NCBI RefSeq assembly: GCF_004798865.1
Contig: NW_025335568.1
Span: 53,485,486-53,549,485 of the forward strand
Direction: 5' to 3'
Origin: Varanus komodoensis
Taxonomy: Eukaryota; Chordata; Lepidosauria; Squamata; Varanidae
Length of the DNA stretch: 64,000 nucleotides
Of the stretch, positions 36,211-49,712 are shown piece after piece. Under the pieces are notes generated by a model, which ran no database searches, was not told the DNA's origin, and worked only from the letters and a program-made list of their open reading frames with translations. Within the stretch, counting starts at the first letter, position 1. The number at the start of each line of letters is the position of its first letter. The position numbers and the translations under genes are program-made.

Positions 36211-39200
36211 CTCAGAGGCAGAAGCGCTTCCAGGGCTCAGGAGGGAAGCTTATTTCTAAGGTCTCCTTGCTTGTGCTGTGCATAAGAGCTTTTGTGGTGG
36301 GCCATCTGGACTGGCAGGATTTCCTCAGAATTCAAAATATGTTGTCTGATTTGGAGAACTGAGGATTGTTGTAAAACTCTGGGAAGGCAGCAGGAAATGT
36401 AGACAGAACTGGTCTGCAGCTCTCAAAACGGAGGTAGCAAGAATGGAAGACGCCTTGCCTTGTCTTGCTTCGATGTGCAGTTCCTCAGCACTTATGAACT
36501 TCTGCACCGGTAAAGTACAGCTTCCTTTTTTGTTAGCTAGTAACACTAGAATGACCTCTCTGATCCCTTACTAGCCCCAAGGGGGAAAAATTCCTCTCTT
36601 CTCGCCTCTGTTTTTTTAAAGCTCATTTTTGAATCTTAGTACAAACAAGTTAGAAACAAAATAAGTACCTCGGTGCAGCCATTGACTTTGCTGTTTTCAC
36701 AGATCAGATTCGTGGAACCCTCAAGGAAATCTGATTTTCACTATAGTAGCTTATCCTGGATATTGTGAGGCTGAGCCCAAACACAATCTCATTCAGTATG
36801 GCTTCTCTTGTAGCATAGAAATCCCCTCCCATTGAGTAAAAAAGACAGTTGCAAATTTAGAATGAGAAACCGCTTATATTGTGGGATCTGAAAATTTCAC
36901 TGAACTTAAACATGACTAACTTCTGAATTTCTCTGGAAAACGCTTCAGATAGAATAACTTTTAGTAAAAGGTCGAACCCTTAGGGAAAAGCTTTAGATTG
37001 CATGGGAGGGGGGAAGCTCAGGAAGTAGTTCTATAAAACTTATTCACAAAAAACTTATTATGTATGCTAAAGGCTTGCACATTTTTAGCATGGTTTGTAT
37101 TTCTGCACAGCATGTGATATTTTCCAGACCAGTTTATTCCTGGCTTTCTTTTCATTGTTAATCGGCAATTACTGAAGTATGTCGGCAGGAGTATGTTTGC
37201 ATACATCATTATCACTGGCTTGATCAGTGTGTATATACAAGCAAGCTAGCTGAAGCGCTCTTGTTCTGTCACAGAATTCTTACGCTAGGCTTTCTTAAAG
37301 CTATTCAGCTAAGATTACAGTGCCTAAACAAAATGTGGGATATTTCCCAATGCAATTCCATTTTTGCAAACACACCCAGAGATAAGTGAGCATTTATTCA
37401 TCTTGCCGAGATCAGTTTTGGAATGGGTGCATACATGTGTATAAAAGGGCAGGGAAAACTTTAGAGCACTTAAGATGAAGAGAAAATGACTTTAAAAGAA
37501 ACTTACAAATGTTAAAATAGAAAGTGCTTCATATACTGAAGAGAAATATCTTTCCACATTTACTTTTATTGCTAGGAAAAGCACTGCTTTATTATAACCC
37601 CTTTAAAGAATGTTCAGTACATTTATCTGCAAAATTCCAATGTATTAAATGTAGAATAGCACAGAATGCAACATCCCAAGTTAAGGATGGGGACTAGTTA
37701 GAAATTGGGGTGGGAAGTTTGGTTCTTTAGAATAAGTGTTGATTTGGTAATAAAGTACTTTGGGATTACACAAATAAATGGCAGTAAAGAAGGGTGAAGG
37801 AAGAAGGCCTTTTTTCCCCCTTTTCATGCCATCTTTGGATGCAATCCAAATCCCATGATACTAATGGTTCTGAGTTCTATTTGCAGGCACAGATTGCAAC
37901 TTTTGAAGAGCTATTCATTATCTAGCCATCAATCTGTCTATATAAAACACACACCCTAAATACAGTTGAGTAGGTTTAGAGGAGCACTTGATTAATTTCT
38001 GGGTGTGGAAGTCAACTCGCTTCTTCCACGTGCTGCTGCCTGGTCCAGGCTGTACATAGAACGCAGGGAACTCAGTTCAAGTGGGTATTTCTCTATGACT
38101 GAAGTATATGTAACCCTTTATTTATAATTATATTCCACCTTATTATGAGCGTCCTGTTCACCCCAGTAAAGGCGTGAACCCCAGTTCCATTTCATACATA
38201 AACCTGAAAGTTTTTAATTGATTAACTGTGTATAAGGGGTAGATATGATGAAGCATCTTTTTGATAAAAATTACTAAGAACACTGAATAGTAAATTTGTA
38301 TTGTTCAAATGAATCATACCCTTAAACTGCACCCTTTAAGAGAAAATGTGCAGACTTTGCAAACACAAATTTGTTAAATTTTGCACAGGCTTTAATAAAT
38401 TAGGTTCATGAATCATTCTTTTTGTGGGCTGGTTATTACTGCTCAGTTTTAGTTGTAACATTTAAAAAGCAGTAACACTTATCTTCACACTGGTCGCATG
38501 CATTTCTTTTAAAGTTACTTTCAGGATCAGTTTGAACAAGAACTTGCACAAATTTCCGGTTCTGCTGCATTTCAGGAAAAAGTCACATTTCATTTTCTTC
38601 AGGTTTGGTAAATATGCATATTTTTGTATGAAAAGAAGACCTGCAGTTCCCAGTATAGCTCACCCAGCTTGGCTGAGTCATATTGGGTAGCAAACGGTAG
38701 AATAAAAGAGATAGGGCCACTTCCTGTCACTTAACCCAAGCAGTCAAGTTGGTTCAGAATGCCCAAAAGTAATTTGTGCAAAGCCAGGTCATCTGACTGA
38801 ATTATACTAGTAATGCAGATCAAAGAACATTGCAATATAACCATTAATGTTGATTGAAATCTTAACACTTTCAGATGACACTGGAGATAGCAAAAATCCA
38901 ATATAATATAGACTACTCTTATAGGCTTACTATGGGCAGATGCAATCTTTTCTTCCTACAGACAACAGCTGTGTGCAACCTTTTGTCAAAACCACAAAGA
39001 CCTCTTACAGAATTCTGCCTTTCTTTTTATTGTGACAGTTTTACCAGGGATCACATGAACCAGTATTTCTGTAGCCAAGGATGACTTTTTTGCCACGAAA
39101 AGTGGTTGGAAATGTCATTGAATATTCTGAATAAAGCAACTGGTGCTAAATTGCACAGATTCAGAATGGGCACGGGGCAGCGTTGATACCTTGATATTTC

Positions 39201-39631
39201 CTAACAAATTATTCGGATGGTTTGAGTAAGTGACTTGTTTTTCATTCTACCATTGAGATTTTTGCTTTCAAGAGGACCTAATGCGGTTGTTTTTAAGGGC
39301 TCACATGCTGCCCTTCAATAAAAAATATTTTCAGGAGAGCTTATGAACAGCATGACAAAATTCAGAGATATTTTGATTCTAAGATAATAGTGGAATCAAT
39401 AATAGCAAATCAAAGCTTCATAGAACAGCACAGATAAAACTAGCGCTGAACAGGCATCAGGGTATGTTTAGGGGAGGCTGCCTTAATGATAGCATTCCAC
39501 AAACAGAGCACCAACCTGCTCTCTCCCTCACATGGAAGGGGGGGACTGCAGAGGCTGATATTTTAACCATTAACTATTATCTGTTTTCTCTTTATAACCT
39601 TAAAAGCCGGCATAAGATAATTTAAAATAAC
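36211..39631. other. Longest repeat-poor stretch of intron 1
   Basis: About 3.4 kb in which I recognise no mobile element, simple repeat or coding exon. Low repeat density can mark conserved intronic regulatory DNA, but nothing in the bases alone proves this. Confidence 0.4.
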
Positions 39632-39740
39632 TAGTTTTGTTTATTTTATTCATTAAAAATATTTAGAGGATGCCTTTCAGGGCAGCACACAACATAAAAA
39701 TGCATATAATCCAATTCATAATTTTAAAACCCAGTGCAAT
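39632..39740 (-). repeat. L2-type LINE 3' UTR tail, antisense
   Basis: ttattttattcattaaaaat, then tttagaggatgcctttcagg gcagcacacaacataaa, is a diverged complement of an L2 3' end, followed by an A-rich stretch with aataataacagcagc. Confidence 0.5.
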
Positions 39741-40282
39741 AATAACAGCAGCAAAAGTTTCACAAAATAAACATCGGTATAACTTGGAATTTATACACAA
39801 TTGTATCTATACCCAGACAGAGAAAACATAAATGGAAGAATTCCGGAGAATATGGTAAGCTTTTAGGGCCAAGCCTCAACCTCCCATGAAAACCTTCCTT
39901 CTGTTCTTTTTCTTAGGAGGCAGAGTAAAGCAATTTGCAAATGTTTATGGGATTTCAAATTCATTCATTATAAAAGAGGGAGCAGATAGCTATAGCAGAT
40001 AATTCTATAAATTGTGGTTTGCAGTGCACACCAAAGGCAAGTTGTTGTAACTCTTCTGTCTTTTGTGGGTCAGGATCCAAATTTTATCTTGAATATACTC
40101 TCAGAGTGTTGTTCACCTCTGGTTTGCATTTCCCTTTCTAGGTAAGTGATATCACACAGCATCTCTTACCTTCTTCTGCTATACTCAGAATAACCTAGGC
40201 TATGTCAGCAGTGTGCAAAATGATGAGGAAAGCCTAGCTTATAAGACTGATAAATGATAGCTAGGTTGAGAAGTATAGTGCT

Positions 40283-40283
<1 letters not shown>

Positions 40284-40314
<31 letters not shown>

Positions 40315-40996
40315 TTCCATTTCATTTTCTACCTCCTGTAGCCAAAGTTCTCTCTGCACTTTACAATAAAGTATAAAGACAATAAAATACAATAGATAAA
40401 AGCATTGACCAGAGTTAAAAATTAATTCAAAATAGCATAAAAACATTAAAAGAATAGAAATGTTCTAATAAATAAATAATAAATAAATAAAAGACCATTA
40501 AAAAGACCCAACCAAGAATAAAAAAAAGGCACCTGGCTAATTGGGTCAGACCCCTGAACAGGGCTGTCTTAACCTGGCCCAAAAGATAGCAAAGTTGGCA
40601 CCAGGCAGGCTACAGCAGGAGGGTTGTTCCGCAGAAGGAGGGCCACCACAGAAAAGGCCCTCCTCCTAGTTGCCATCCCCTGAGCCGGCAAAAAGGGAAA
40701 GTACCTTGGCACCTGGCAACTAGCGAGGTTAGCAGCTGGGGGAAGGACCCAGAGGCTGAGCATGGTGTCCAGGTATATTGGGGTTGGGAGAGGTGCTCTG
40801 ACTGGTATTGTGATCCCAAGCCATGTAGGTAAGGGTTATAGGTTAAGACTAGCACCTTGAAAATGGGACTGGAAGCATATAGGCAGCCAATGCAAGTGGG
40901 CCAGAAATGGTCTTACATGTCTGGACCTCCGTGTCCCAGTAATTAATCTGGCTGCCGCATTCTGCACCAGCTTCGGCTTCTGCAACAGTATAAAGT
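40284..40996 (-). mobile_element. L2-clade LINE 3' fragment, antisense
   Basis: The + strand starts with an (ATTT)n tract (40285-40318), the complement of an L2 AAAT tail, then reads back through a 3' UTR and degraded coding sequence. On the minus strand, 40995 downward gives KLVQNAAARLITGTRRSRHV, LAHLHWLPICFQ and, near 40680, ATRRRAFSVVA. These are the L2 C-terminal motifs LQLVQNAAARL, LHWLP and RRAFSVAAP. It is 5' truncated, frameshifted and older than the copy at 28.9 kb. Confidence 0.85.
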
Positions 40997-41715
40997 AGAA
41001 AACAAAGTAAGGTGAGGTTCTTCTTTTGGTGAAAGTGTGTGGCCTTTTCTGATTTCTTTAGTCTGGATTCCAAGGTCATTGTATATGCTATTTGACTGGA
41101 AATCGAAATAAAGGAAGTAATTTCATGAAAGAACATAATGCTCATATTAAGCTAAATATAAAGAGATTACTTTTATAGAATTACAGTTCCGCTCTCACAC
41201 TATTTGTTATATAACAGTTAACCTCTGGATAAACTTTACAGATGCCTACTCTTCATTCATTCATTTTTAAAATCAACCAGGCAGCAGTAATTAACACTTT
41301 AAAGGGACAGCCATAATTACATTGGCAACATCAGCCATCCATCATGTGCCATTTTTGCTACCACCTTCTAAAGACCATAATAATTCATCCCAGTAGCTGC
41401 AACCAAGAAGGCTGATTGTCTTCCTGCCCTCACCATTTTATAAATTGAGAGCTATACTCCTGTTAGGAGAAAGACATTCTGTGGAAAATGGGTTCTCAGA
41501 GACAGCCATGCCAAATAGATGTCTAGCCTAGATTCCCACTGTTTCATTAGTTGATGCAACATTGTATGGAAACTTTCCATGGTCCAGCATGGCATTCTAC
41601 TGATTATGTTGTGCACTCTTTTTCCTATTAGCATTTCTTCTTCACCTGGGTGAATTGCACCATCAATAAGCTGAGTAAGCACAAGTGATTCCTGTCTAAA
41701 GTACCTTATGTGAGA

Positions 41716-41817
41716 CTTCCCCCAGTCTGGTGCTTTCCAGATGTGTAGGACTGCAATTCTCATCATTCCCAGTCATGAGTCCAACACATCTGGAGGACAT
41801 CAGCTTCGGAAGGCTGC
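41716..41817. mobile_element. Foldback MITE of hAT type (same family as 35486-35623)
   Basis: cttcccccagtctggtgctt tccagatgtgtaggactgca attctcatcattccc pairs loosely with atgagtccaacacatctgga ggacatcagcttcggaaggc tg. The half-palindrome text ccagatgt...ggactgcaattctcatcat is the common squamate form. Confidence 0.65.
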
Positions 41818-42077
41818 CATACTGTATATGCAATATATTTCCTTCTGTTCACACATGCAACAGAATCAGATGGTGCATTTCCATCACACAGCAGTAATAT
41901 TAGTGCACATGCATATGGTGATGTGTAGAACATTTTCATATGCTAATACATACGCTATGATTCACATCTAGAAATAATAATTATACTATAAATAGAAATA
42001 CATGCATGCACCCTCACAGGGAAGGCACTGACCAGGTGTCCTGGGAGCATTTTTCCATCATCTGTCAAGGTGCTGCC

Positions 42078-42165
42078 AGTGAGCAAATTATTTATTTATT
42101 TATTTATTTAGAAAATTTCTATGCCGCCCCATTCGCCGAAGCCTCAGGGCAGCTCACAAATATAA
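42078..42165 (-). repeat. L2-type LINE 3' UTR tail, antisense
   Basis: A (ttta)n tract is followed by tttctatgccgccccattcg, gccgaagcctcagggcagct and cacaaat. It is the complement of gagctgccctgaggcttcgg...gcggcatagaaa plus an AAAT tail, and is similar to the 3' UTR of the element ending at 32438. Confidence 0.75.
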
Positions 42166-43009
42166 ATTAAAGGGCCAACTGTTCTTTCTGATGGTTATTT
42201 AAAATCTTTGAATCAGAATCAGGCTGAATTCAAGAGGACTCCTTCAAAACAGAACACCTCTGGCAGCCCTTTAAATAAAGTGGACACTTGGAAATCCTAA
42301 TTGTTTCGCACAGCTGCTGGTGCAACTATCATAGGATAGTTGCAAGAAAACTGAATGCAAAACGTTGTGGGGGGGTGACAGCACAGATTCAAAGGTTTCT
42401 TGAGCATGGATCCAAAGGAAGTAAAAAGCTTACAGAAATGTTGAAGAGAATCACATTTCAAGAACTAATCAAGACAAGTCAGAGCTTGTACAACCAGATT
42501 TCTTGGATGGACTTGACATTCTTTCTCCTGCCCAAACCTAGTTTGCACCTTGGCAGCTGTATCTCCTTATCCTAATTTATTTCCAGATGACAAATCCCAC
42601 TTCTTTTATAAAAAAACACGGTGCTGCTCAATTTGAGGATGTTAATTGTGCAACCTACCCCTTATTTATCAGTTGCAAAATGCTTTTCAACTTCATAAAG
42701 TCACCCATTGAATCAATGAGTGGTGTGGAATTGCTGAACTGCAAGCCTGCGGTATCTGACTTTCACTTTATGTTTTTTCTCTGTCTTACTTTTCACCTTA
42801 CTTTTAGCCATATATTTGCCTTTCAGTATTAGATTGGTCTGCATAGGTGACAAGAAATTATGTATGAGTGCATTGAATTCTACGTGGACAGATGATCATA
42901 CTGGAAATGGCAGGGCAGAGCACCCTCAACATGGAAACTAGCAGGTGGTTAGCCAAAGGAAGCCCCTCCGCTACACGCAGCATAGAATTGTAGTTCCCAG
43001 TGGGTGGCT

Positions 43010-43205
43010 TCATGGAGCATAAGAAGTCTCGGTGGTTTTTTGAACAGGGTGGTCTGTTGTGTTGTCCAAACAGCATGGCATGTTTGGGTTTTAGACACCA
43101 CAATAGGACACAGTGGTCTGACCCATGGTTTCCACACTTCACCGTGTTTCACTAGTCTGAGCTTGGCATTGTGATTTCCACAGCCCTGGTATTCAGCTAC
43201 CACAG
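43010..43205. repeat. Dispersed repeat shared with 61885-62025
   Basis: ggtctgttgtgttgtccaaa cag and atggtttccacacttcaccg tgtttcactagtct recur in diverged form at 61886-62016. Probably a DNA-element remnant; class unknown. Confidence 0.45.
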
Positions 43206-45896
43206 AGTTCCCTGGAAGGAGTGGCAGGTGCAGGAGCTGCCCCAACTATCCATCCAGTGTGGGATTGAATTTCAGGTGTAGTGGCTGATGGGATATTTGC
43301 CAACAGTGAGAGGACTAAGCAAAGAACGTGTAACCTGTGCTAGTGTAAGCGACTGTATGATTGTCTGTCAGGCACAATCAGGCAAAAAACTAAGCGCTGT
43401 GGGAACCACACAAGTTGCTTGTAGGAATGTGTGAAACCAGCCAGTCTCTCATCTGCTAGTAGCCATCAGGCTAATAGGAATGTTTTTCTTGCTGTTGGGG
43501 GTTATTTATAAGGTTAATATAAATGCATGCCCCCTGCAGCAAATGCCAGTAGTGTATACCTGTAAGATGAGGCACATTTCCTTTGAAATATATTTTAAAA
43601 AATGAGGTGGCGACCCAAACTTGCTCCAGGATTGAAGAGATAATGCAGCTGGGTTTGCAAATACATGCCTTTCAGACATAACAGGGCATGCATACATTTT
43701 GGACTTGGAGATACATGCCAGGGTACAGATAGTGAAATAAGCTCAGACATCTGTTGCAGTAGCACTGCCTGGGAAAAGAGGACTTTAATGAGTGCATATA
43801 TATTAGGCTTGATGTAAACGTGGCTGGTGAAATTATTCTCCACCTGGTATCAGTTAGTTTCCAGCTGGTATTAGTTAGTCCACATAAACAAAGCCTTGTA
43901 TGACATCCTGTATTTCAAAACAAAGGTAATATGCAAAACATCATTTATAAATAGCACACTCGTGCAAATGGCCCTCTACATAGAACATCTCTAAACATAC
44001 CAAGTCTATGATGTGGGACTAAATTAGAACTCTGCTTGGAATAATGGGAGGAGACACCCTGGGCTTTTCTGAAGTCCAGGCCACTGAATTGCAGCTGTGT
44101 TTTTATTCTTTGTCTGCCTTCCCCAACCTGCTGTGCATAAATGTAATCAAAGGGTTTCAATACCGTTTTCCCAGGGAAAAAGACTGTACAGGTGGTGGTG
44201 ATGGAGTTGTTTGTTCATTTGTTTAAAAAGCACAGAGGTGTCAAAACACATCTAGCATTGGTTGGAGTAGAGCGTGAAGAGATTTGGAAAGGTTTAAAAT
44301 ATTATGAGAGCCTGGGGGTTTTGGGAGCCAGGAGTCCGAAAGTGCTTTGTCCTTTCACATGCATTTAGCTCAGCATTGTTGGTGTGGCTGGACAGTGTAT
44401 GCATGGTAGGATTTTTTTAAGCCTAACCAGCAGTAGAGTTCTAGAGTCTTAGCTTTTTCCTTGAATGTTAGTTTTCTAGTGCAATCATTTTTGTCTCATT
44501 AAATTAGACATCATTACATGCACAATATGAAAGGTAAGTTTACAGAGGTGCAGAGAGGAAAAATGCAGCTATCAAATGCCACTTTAGCCACAAGAATTGG
44601 GAAGCCTGTACACAAATGTAAGAGACAGTTCTAGTGTGGCTTTTTCTGAAATTTCTTTCAGAAAGGCTTTCTAGAAATATTTTTGGAATACGTGTCTTTG
44701 GCCTCAGCGTGTGTTACTTACAGGAGGCCATTATTTCTCTATGTCTGCACATAGCAGGAAACTGAACAAACTGGATTTTTAAAAATGTAATTACTACACC
44801 ACATAGTCTAAGGGTGTCTGTCCCTTGCTGTGGTGACAGTTTCTGCAAAAGGATTGCAGTCTTTGGACGTGTGCTTGGAAAAAGGTCCCCTTGAGAGTAC
44901 CCAGGCTTTCTTTTGGGTAAATGTTTTGATTGGGTTATTAGAAAAGTTGCTGAATAGATAATGGACAGGGTAACGTGAGGGTTTGATCCTCTGGGAACTT
45001 GGAATTTTCACTGAATCTTCTGTCGTTATTAAAAATTAGAGCCACATCCCTTTAAATCTTAAATTCAACCCAACGTGATTGCTGAGTATGAGTGACCTCA
45101 TAGGAGGATTAAGAGTAGAGTTTGGTAAGTTGCAGATTCCAACCATGCCCTTTGAATGGTTTAGTTTAGAGATAGTTGAATAAAAGTTGTCTGTGGAATA
45201 GTACAAACAGCAAAAGTACTTAATATTCACCTGCTCATTTCTTATTTATTTCATTGATGTTAACATCCAAGCATCCCTACAGTGCTTGTTTTACTAATCA
45301 GTAACAACATAAGCTTTACATTGAATTGAAGGAGTGCACTATGGTATATTTTCTTTTGCACTGGCTGGTCCTTATAGCAGGATGTCCTAGTTGTACTCCC
45401 TTGAATGAGAATGGGGGGGATTCCCTGCTATTTATATTCTGGAATGTTATTTTCGAAGTGTGTTTCTTTGTTTCTTTCTTTTGCATACATAGGTTTGGGG
45501 TTTTGGGGTTTTTTAAGACTCATGAATCAATCTTAAATGTATTTATGATGAAGAAATCCAGGCTATCCAAGAAAGGGTAACAGTCATCCAAGAAACTTTC
45601 CAGCTGGTCAAACTGCCCATTGCATTAAATGTGAAGGTTGTGGTTCTTCATTTTCTTTTACTTAAAAGTAAGTTTATGACCCCAGTCTGAATACGGCATG
45701 CAGCATGCATGGAGCGATGTTTAATCCGTGATCTTCAGTTGTGGCCAAAGCAGTTTCTATTATTAAAAGAGAGGGAAAGACCCCCCCCCGCCTTGCTTCC
45801 CAAGAGTCCCATATAAGTGAATGAAAGCTGTGCAAGAGCCTGAAAGCCCAGGGTTGCATAGACTCCACTGGTTGTACTTTTCAAGCTCTACTTCAA
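43206..45896. other. Intron 1 stretch, nothing recognised
   Basis: Non-coding with short chance frames. Confidence 0.5.
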
Positions 45897-46025
45897 CCCT
45901 CCCTGACTTGGCACCCTCCAGATGTTTTAGACTGCAACTCTTGTCAGCATCAGGCAACATAGCCAAGAGCTGGGGTAATGGGAGTCGTGGACCAGAACAC
46001 CTGGATAGAACCAAGCTGGGAAAGG
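45897..46025. mobile_element. Foldback MITE of hAT type (same family)
   Basis: ccctccctgacttggcaccc tccagatgttttagactgca actcttgtcagcatc runs to gctggggtaatgggagtcgt ggaccagaacacctggatag aaccaagctgggaaagg, an inverted-repeat layout of the same family. Confidence 0.65.
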
Positions 46026-49000
46026 TTTCTCTATGCTATCCTTGTAACAGATATGGTGCTAGGAACCTAACATTCATGGCAACCTCTGCCCCTGTGAAGT
46101 GTCAATTCCAGTGGATTTTAATCCAGATGTGCAACAGTGCAAAATTGCAAGCAGCCCTTTTTTTTCTTCTTTTGCTGTAGTTGTTAGCTTCTCTTTGAGA
46201 AACTACTGAAACTGTTCCCTTTGTTCAGGGACTGCAATTTTTCTGTTTTACCTGTCCAAAGATATAAAGATCCTATTTGGAAACAGTGGAACACACGTGT
46301 GCTTCACACAAGTCAATGTGACCTTGTGTTGGTGGAGAAGCTGCTTTTCAGTTCAAAGTCAGGCAGCTTGACGCACTGTCCCCTGCGCATTTCATTGAGT
46401 TGGGATAACTAATACTTGCAAGCTAACATCAGTGACAGAATAAAATAAACAGAGTCCAGAAATGAAGAGGCAAGTTGGCTCTGTCTTAGATTATCCAGCA
46501 TAATTACTTCAATACATTTTTTCTGTTTTGTCTTCGATATAATGTTCCTGAATTGATCCGGAAATGATGGGTTTCAACAATGCAACTTTCCTTCTGGGCA
46601 GAAATGTACCAGAGTCCATGCCACAAAGACAAAAAACGTACTCAAGCCATTGTTGTCATATACAGGGAATATTTAATAAGCATGTGAAAGCACTTTCCAT
46701 ACTGTTTTGAATCATACTCTTTCTAGCTGTCCTAGAAATTCCTGTTGTTTATAATGGTGTATCTCAGTCACAGGGAACTTGCTGAAGACACATGGGTGAA
46801 ATGTGTGTTTGAATGGGAACTCCGTTTAAGCAGATACAGGACACAAGGTGCAGTCCTATGGCCTCCTGACAACATGTGAGAGGTCATAGGATTCTGTGGA
46901 ATCCCAGGCCCCTCCCTGCCCCTTCATAGCCAGTGTGGAAAGACCTATGCCAGCTGCTTCCCCTGAAGTTGCAAGTGAGCCTTACAGAGGGGAAAGGGCA
47001 GCGTGCTTGGGGATGGAGACGGGGAGAGCCTGAGGCCTCTTAAGCAGATTCTAGGAGGCACCGCAGGCTCCTTCACTCTCTGGTGCAAGTTGAACATCCA
47101 ACTAGAGCAAATGCACAGCACAAGGTCCAGTGGTAGATCTTGCACCTTGTCACTAGATGCTTCTAAGCCTCTGATTTCAGAGACTTACCCGAATCTTAGT
47201 TTGTGCATCTGCAGTTTGGAATCACAGACTTAATCTGGCAATAAGCATGCAAAATGCACACCTTTTCCTGTGTCTTTCCAACTCACATCCCTCATGCTGA
47301 GCCCATCCTGTTTTTTAATAAATAGACTAGGTCTGCGTGGGAACCCAAAGATGATGCATTCCTAACTTGGGTTTGCCCAGGTTTATGTGTTATAGTAGGC
47401 CTGGAAGAAGCCTATGTTGCTCTAGGATTTGCACCTTGGGATTGTGCTTGTGAACTCCTAGGATATTGCTCTTTTTGCTCTGCTTTTGTTTTTGACTTGA
47501 GCAGGTGATTGTGAATTTCAAGGATGACCTAAGTGAAATAAATAAATGGGTAGCATTTTGCTTCTTTTCATATAGGTGCTTAACTCCAATGTGCTTCATT
47601 TCTGTTTACCTTGACACTGTGTCACTGAGGCTGCTTGTTGTGCTCAGTGAGCACTGCAAATGCCCGCGGAAGGCAGTGGCCATGCACACAGGAGCGCTAT
47701 GCCCAGAATCCCCTCCACTGTCCTTTGTGCAAAGGTCTGAGAGCATGTTTGGCTAAATACACTCAGAATCACGAACTGGGCCCAAACAGGCACTGCTTGA
47801 AGGGCAAACCTAGCAGCTATGTCTCCCCTGCCTCCACTGTTACTCTTTGCAGAGGTCTGATCTGCCCTGAAACCCTAATGCTGAAAGGGGGGGACTGCAA
47901 CCCTTCTCCTGTTGTTTGGTTGTAATCCCCATGCCTGGAATTTCTCTTCCAAAATAGTAATTCATTTGCTGTTTGGATCTTTATTTTGAAATAGTTACTG
48001 CAGGGAGCTCAGTCCAGATTGGGCCCATTGAAGGGGGTGGGACTGCATCCCCTTCTCCCACACCAGGTTCTTATCTAGATCAGCTGTTCTGCCCTTACTC
48101 TAGAATCAATATGAAAAGAAGACATAACTGCTGCCTTCTTCTTTCAGGTAATATCTGTTTTGGCCCCAGTCACAAAGGGTTTCCCAACATGGGGTGCATT
48201 CTAAGCGTGCTCAGCTGGATTTTGAATGGCCATTGCAGTGCGGTGAGTGGAGTGCACCAGGATATTGACCCCTGCTGTGATGTTCTAAACTGAGTCCTGG
48301 CACTTTGCTAGGCAGATACAAGGGTGTGTGGAACAGAGTGGTCAGTTTAGAATCCAGATGGCCAAGCACCAGGCATATACAGGGTTTTCCAAAGTGATGA
48401 CTGCAGCTAGCTAAGGTCAAACGCCAGCAGATCGATCGAGTAAAAATACAGTCTGAAAGAAGTCAGGTAGAAATCCAGGGGTCTGTAGCATGGAGGTCCA
48501 AACACACCACAAGGTCATGAAAAGAAATATGATACAGAAACCAGAACTGAAGACCAGGCATTCCAGCAGCTCTCAAGTTAAAAGTGAGAAATGATACAGC
48601 CAGAACTACCCTGCCCAGACTACAGCTGCCTCATGCTACAGGGCTTGTTCCCGAGGAGTGCTTCAACTTTTTTTGAAAAGGGCACTACTGGCCTGCTTCT
48701 TGAGACTAGTGTTCTCAGGGGCTTGGTGACCACGCAGCATCTGTTTCTATCCCAGAAACCCAGCTTTCTGCTGCTCAAGGAGGTAGGTCGTAAAGGCATC
48801 AACCCAGAAGGACTAGGCCCATCTTGGCTATGGTCAGGATATCTTGGGTTAACACCTGCTTCCTGGGGACATGAGCCTCTGAATGCTTCTAGCATGAGGC
48901 ACATTCGAAGCCTTCTCCTCCGAGGAGAAATGCCCAGAGTCATCGTGCCCATGCTCCTGGCACACTTTCTTGGAATGTGAGTAACCCTAACACCCAAATT

Positions 49001-49029
49001 AGGCTACTATCCTTAATTTATCTTAAGAA
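46026..49029. other. Intron 1 stretch, nothing recognised
   Basis: A 129-codon frame at 48591-48980, mirrored by a 125-codon frame on the other strand, has no recognisable motif. 46830-48300 is slightly GC-richer than its surroundings. Confidence 0.45.
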
Positions 49030-49085
49030 TTGACTTACTGAGTCAGAACAAGCCTACCAAGCCCAGCATCTAGTTACAAATTACT
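49030..49085. repeat. Interspersed repeat fragment (SINE/LINE end, class unclear)
   Basis: ttactgagtcagaacaagcc and taccaagcccagcatct resemble the squamate pattern ...gagtcagaccatggtccatctagcccagcatc. Too short to classify. Confidence 0.4.
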
Positions 49086-49159
49086 GACAAAACAACACTT
49101 TTGTGAGATTGCAGCCAGTGCCAAATTGAGGCCTTTAGTATCCTTAGCTTAGAACAAAC

Positions 49160-49375
49160 TTCCTCTGAACATGGATGTCAGACATAGAAAGCTGCTTGGT
49201 CCATTGAACCCAGTATTGTTGTCTTGATTTGTGGCAGTTCTTTGCAGTTTCATGCAGAGGTTTTGCTGTTACCTCCTTCCAGGGATGCATCTGACTGGAA
49301 ATGTCAGTATTTGAACCTTAAGCCTTCGGGGTACAAAGCCGAAGACAGATCTGTGGTCCTTTCTCATGTTCCATT
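49160..49375 (-). mobile_element. tRNA-Ala-like squamate SINE, antisense, degraded
   Basis: The + strand reads as the complement: gaacatggatgtcagacata gaaagctgcttggtccattg aacccagtattgttgtc (3' end first), then tgcagaggttttgctgttac ctccttccagggatgcatct and a box-B-like region near 49310. Same family as 32525-32675. Confidence 0.65.
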
Positions 49376-49627
49376 GAATGTGTGCAGCTAATGATTCTGT
49401 AAAACACATTTTTTAAGGGCATGCCCATATTCCAGTTGGTTTGCTGTTGAGTACCCTCCTGTATTAGTTTGAGGAAGGGGATGCCACTTAGCTCTTATGG
49501 GACAGAATATCTGGCATATTGAGGGCTTTTTGAGAGTTAAACCCAGGACAAATTAATCCTGTTTACCCAGAGCATGAGTCTCAAATAGCAGAGTTATCCT
49601 TCTCTAAGCTGGTATTCTGCAGTTGTG

Positions 49628-49712
49628 TCCCATTATCCCCAGACAGAATGCCTGGTGGCTGGTGATGATAGGCATTGTAGTCCAACACAGCTGGAGGATA
49701 ATAGGTTGGGGG
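49628..49712. mobile_element. Foldback MITE half (same family)
   Basis: ggctggtgatgataggcatt gtagtccaacacagctggag gataataggttggggg matches the right half of the family (gatgatgggagttgtagtccaacacatctggaggg...aggttgggga). Confidence 0.6.

Noticed and set aside
48591-48997. Mirrored 129- and 125-codon frames on both strands
   Set aside because: Frames open on both strands over the same bases usually reflect base composition; no motif was found.
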